From Miniimonas arenae (GTDB lineage: Bacteria; Actinomycetota; Actinomycetes; Actinomycetales; Beutenbergiaceae), in contig NZ_VENP01000017.1 in NCBI RefSeq assembly GCF_006351005.1, positions 1-59,940 of the forward strand: 59,940 nt of DNA, given 5' to 3'. A program made the translations under genes and the position numbers. Shown piece after piece: positions 59,794 to 59,940 of this stretch. Below the pieces are notes generated by a model that was not told the DNA's origin, did no database searches, and saw only the letters and a list, made by a program, of their open reading frames with translations. Numbering within the stretch: the first letter of the stretch is position 1; every line of letters starts with the position of its first letter.

Positions 59794-59940
59794 TCAGCGG
59801 AACCGGCGGCCCTCGTCGCGCCGGATCGCGAGCACCGCGAGCACGGCGAACGTGGCCGTCCAGCCCAGCAGCACGGGGATCGTCGACCCCGGAAGCGGCT
59901 GGCCGGCGGTGACGCTCACGAGCAGGTCGCGTCCGGCCCG
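59794..59940 (-). CDS. C-terminal fragment of an ABC-2 type transporter permease (runs off the right edge)
   Basis: 48 codons end at TGA 59796-59794. The end AGRDLLVSVTAGQPLPGSTI, then VLLGWTATFAVLAVLAIRRD and GRRFR, matches the last helix and basic C terminus of ABC-2 (DrrB-like) permeases. The beginning lies outside the window, so substrate and complex cannot be judged. Confidence 0.62.
   Translation of the reverse strand, partial: RAGRDLLVSVTAGQPLPGSTIPVLLGWTATFAVLAVLAIRRDEGRRFR

Overview
The window is about 60 kb of very GC-rich DNA (roughly 70-75% G+C by eye) from a Gram-positive actinobacterium. The pointers are GTG/TTG starts, many 4-bp ATGA/GTGA gene overlaps, LPXTG-type sorting signals, DUF2993/LmeA and DUF4235 proteins, a fused MrpA-MrpB antiporter subunit, an alpha2beta2 branched-chain-type 2-oxoacid dehydrogenase, and CsoR copper control. 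Gene content resembles Micrococcales of the Cellulomonas/Promicromonospora/Beutenbergia type; that placement is inference. It looks like ordinary chromosome: no phage module, transposase, integron, CRISPR array or rRNA was seen.

Layout. 1-5.5 kb: a disrupted CPBP protease gene, tRNA-Gly(CCC), a glutathionyl-hydroquinone-reductase-like gene, an XRE regulator with a small membrane protein, a disrupted lipoprotein gene, and dcd coupled to an unknown gene. 5.5-10.4 kb: two tandem membrane-anchored PQQ-like beta-propeller proteins and an alpha/beta hydrolase. 10.7-18.3 kb: a six-gene mnh/mrp cation/H+ antiporter operon. 18.3-20.7 kb: DUF4235, TetR, YbaK-type deacylase and LmeA-like genes. 20.9-30.0 kb: one 9.1-kb gene for a repetitive LPXTG surface protein. 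30.2-32.8 kb: apt coupled to a CopD-CtaG fusion. 32.9-34.4 kb: a second LPXTG protein (choice-of-anchor A) with an in-frame stop ahead of its signal sequence. 34.8-40.3 kb: a MoxR/DUF58/VWA/TPR operon. 40.5-41.5 kb: an AbiEi/DUF559-like gene bracketed by 21-bp repeats. 41.8-45.9 kb: E2-E1beta-E1alpha of a 2-oxoacid dehydrogenase. 46.1-46.5 kb: a dense hairpin array. Then an aminotransferase, a holin-like membrane protein, a WXG-like/hydrolase pair and purB (46.5-51.9 kb), a minus-strand group with two DUF2330 proteins, a PH-like membrane protein and a methyltransferase (51.9-56.3 kb), and a csoR-copZ-copA copper operon (56.5-59.8 kb). An ABC permease fragment runs off the right edge.

How things fit together. 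Clear functional units are the Mrp antiporter, the 2-oxoacid dehydrogenase with three TACG-N4-CGTA sites upstream, and the copper operon with a CsoR-type box over its promoter. The least explained material is non-coding: a 16-bp-stem hairpin family (46.1-46.5 kb), a 21-bp repeat placed convergently on both sides of the AbiEi-like gene, a 56-bp dispersed repeat, 18-bp and 60-bp tandem arrays, and perfect long hairpins between genes.

Three genes (CPBP, lipoprotein, choice-of-anchor A) carry frameshifts or in-frame stops while reading frame on both sides still looks selected. Either they are young pseudogenes or the assembly has base errors; sequence alone cannot decide.
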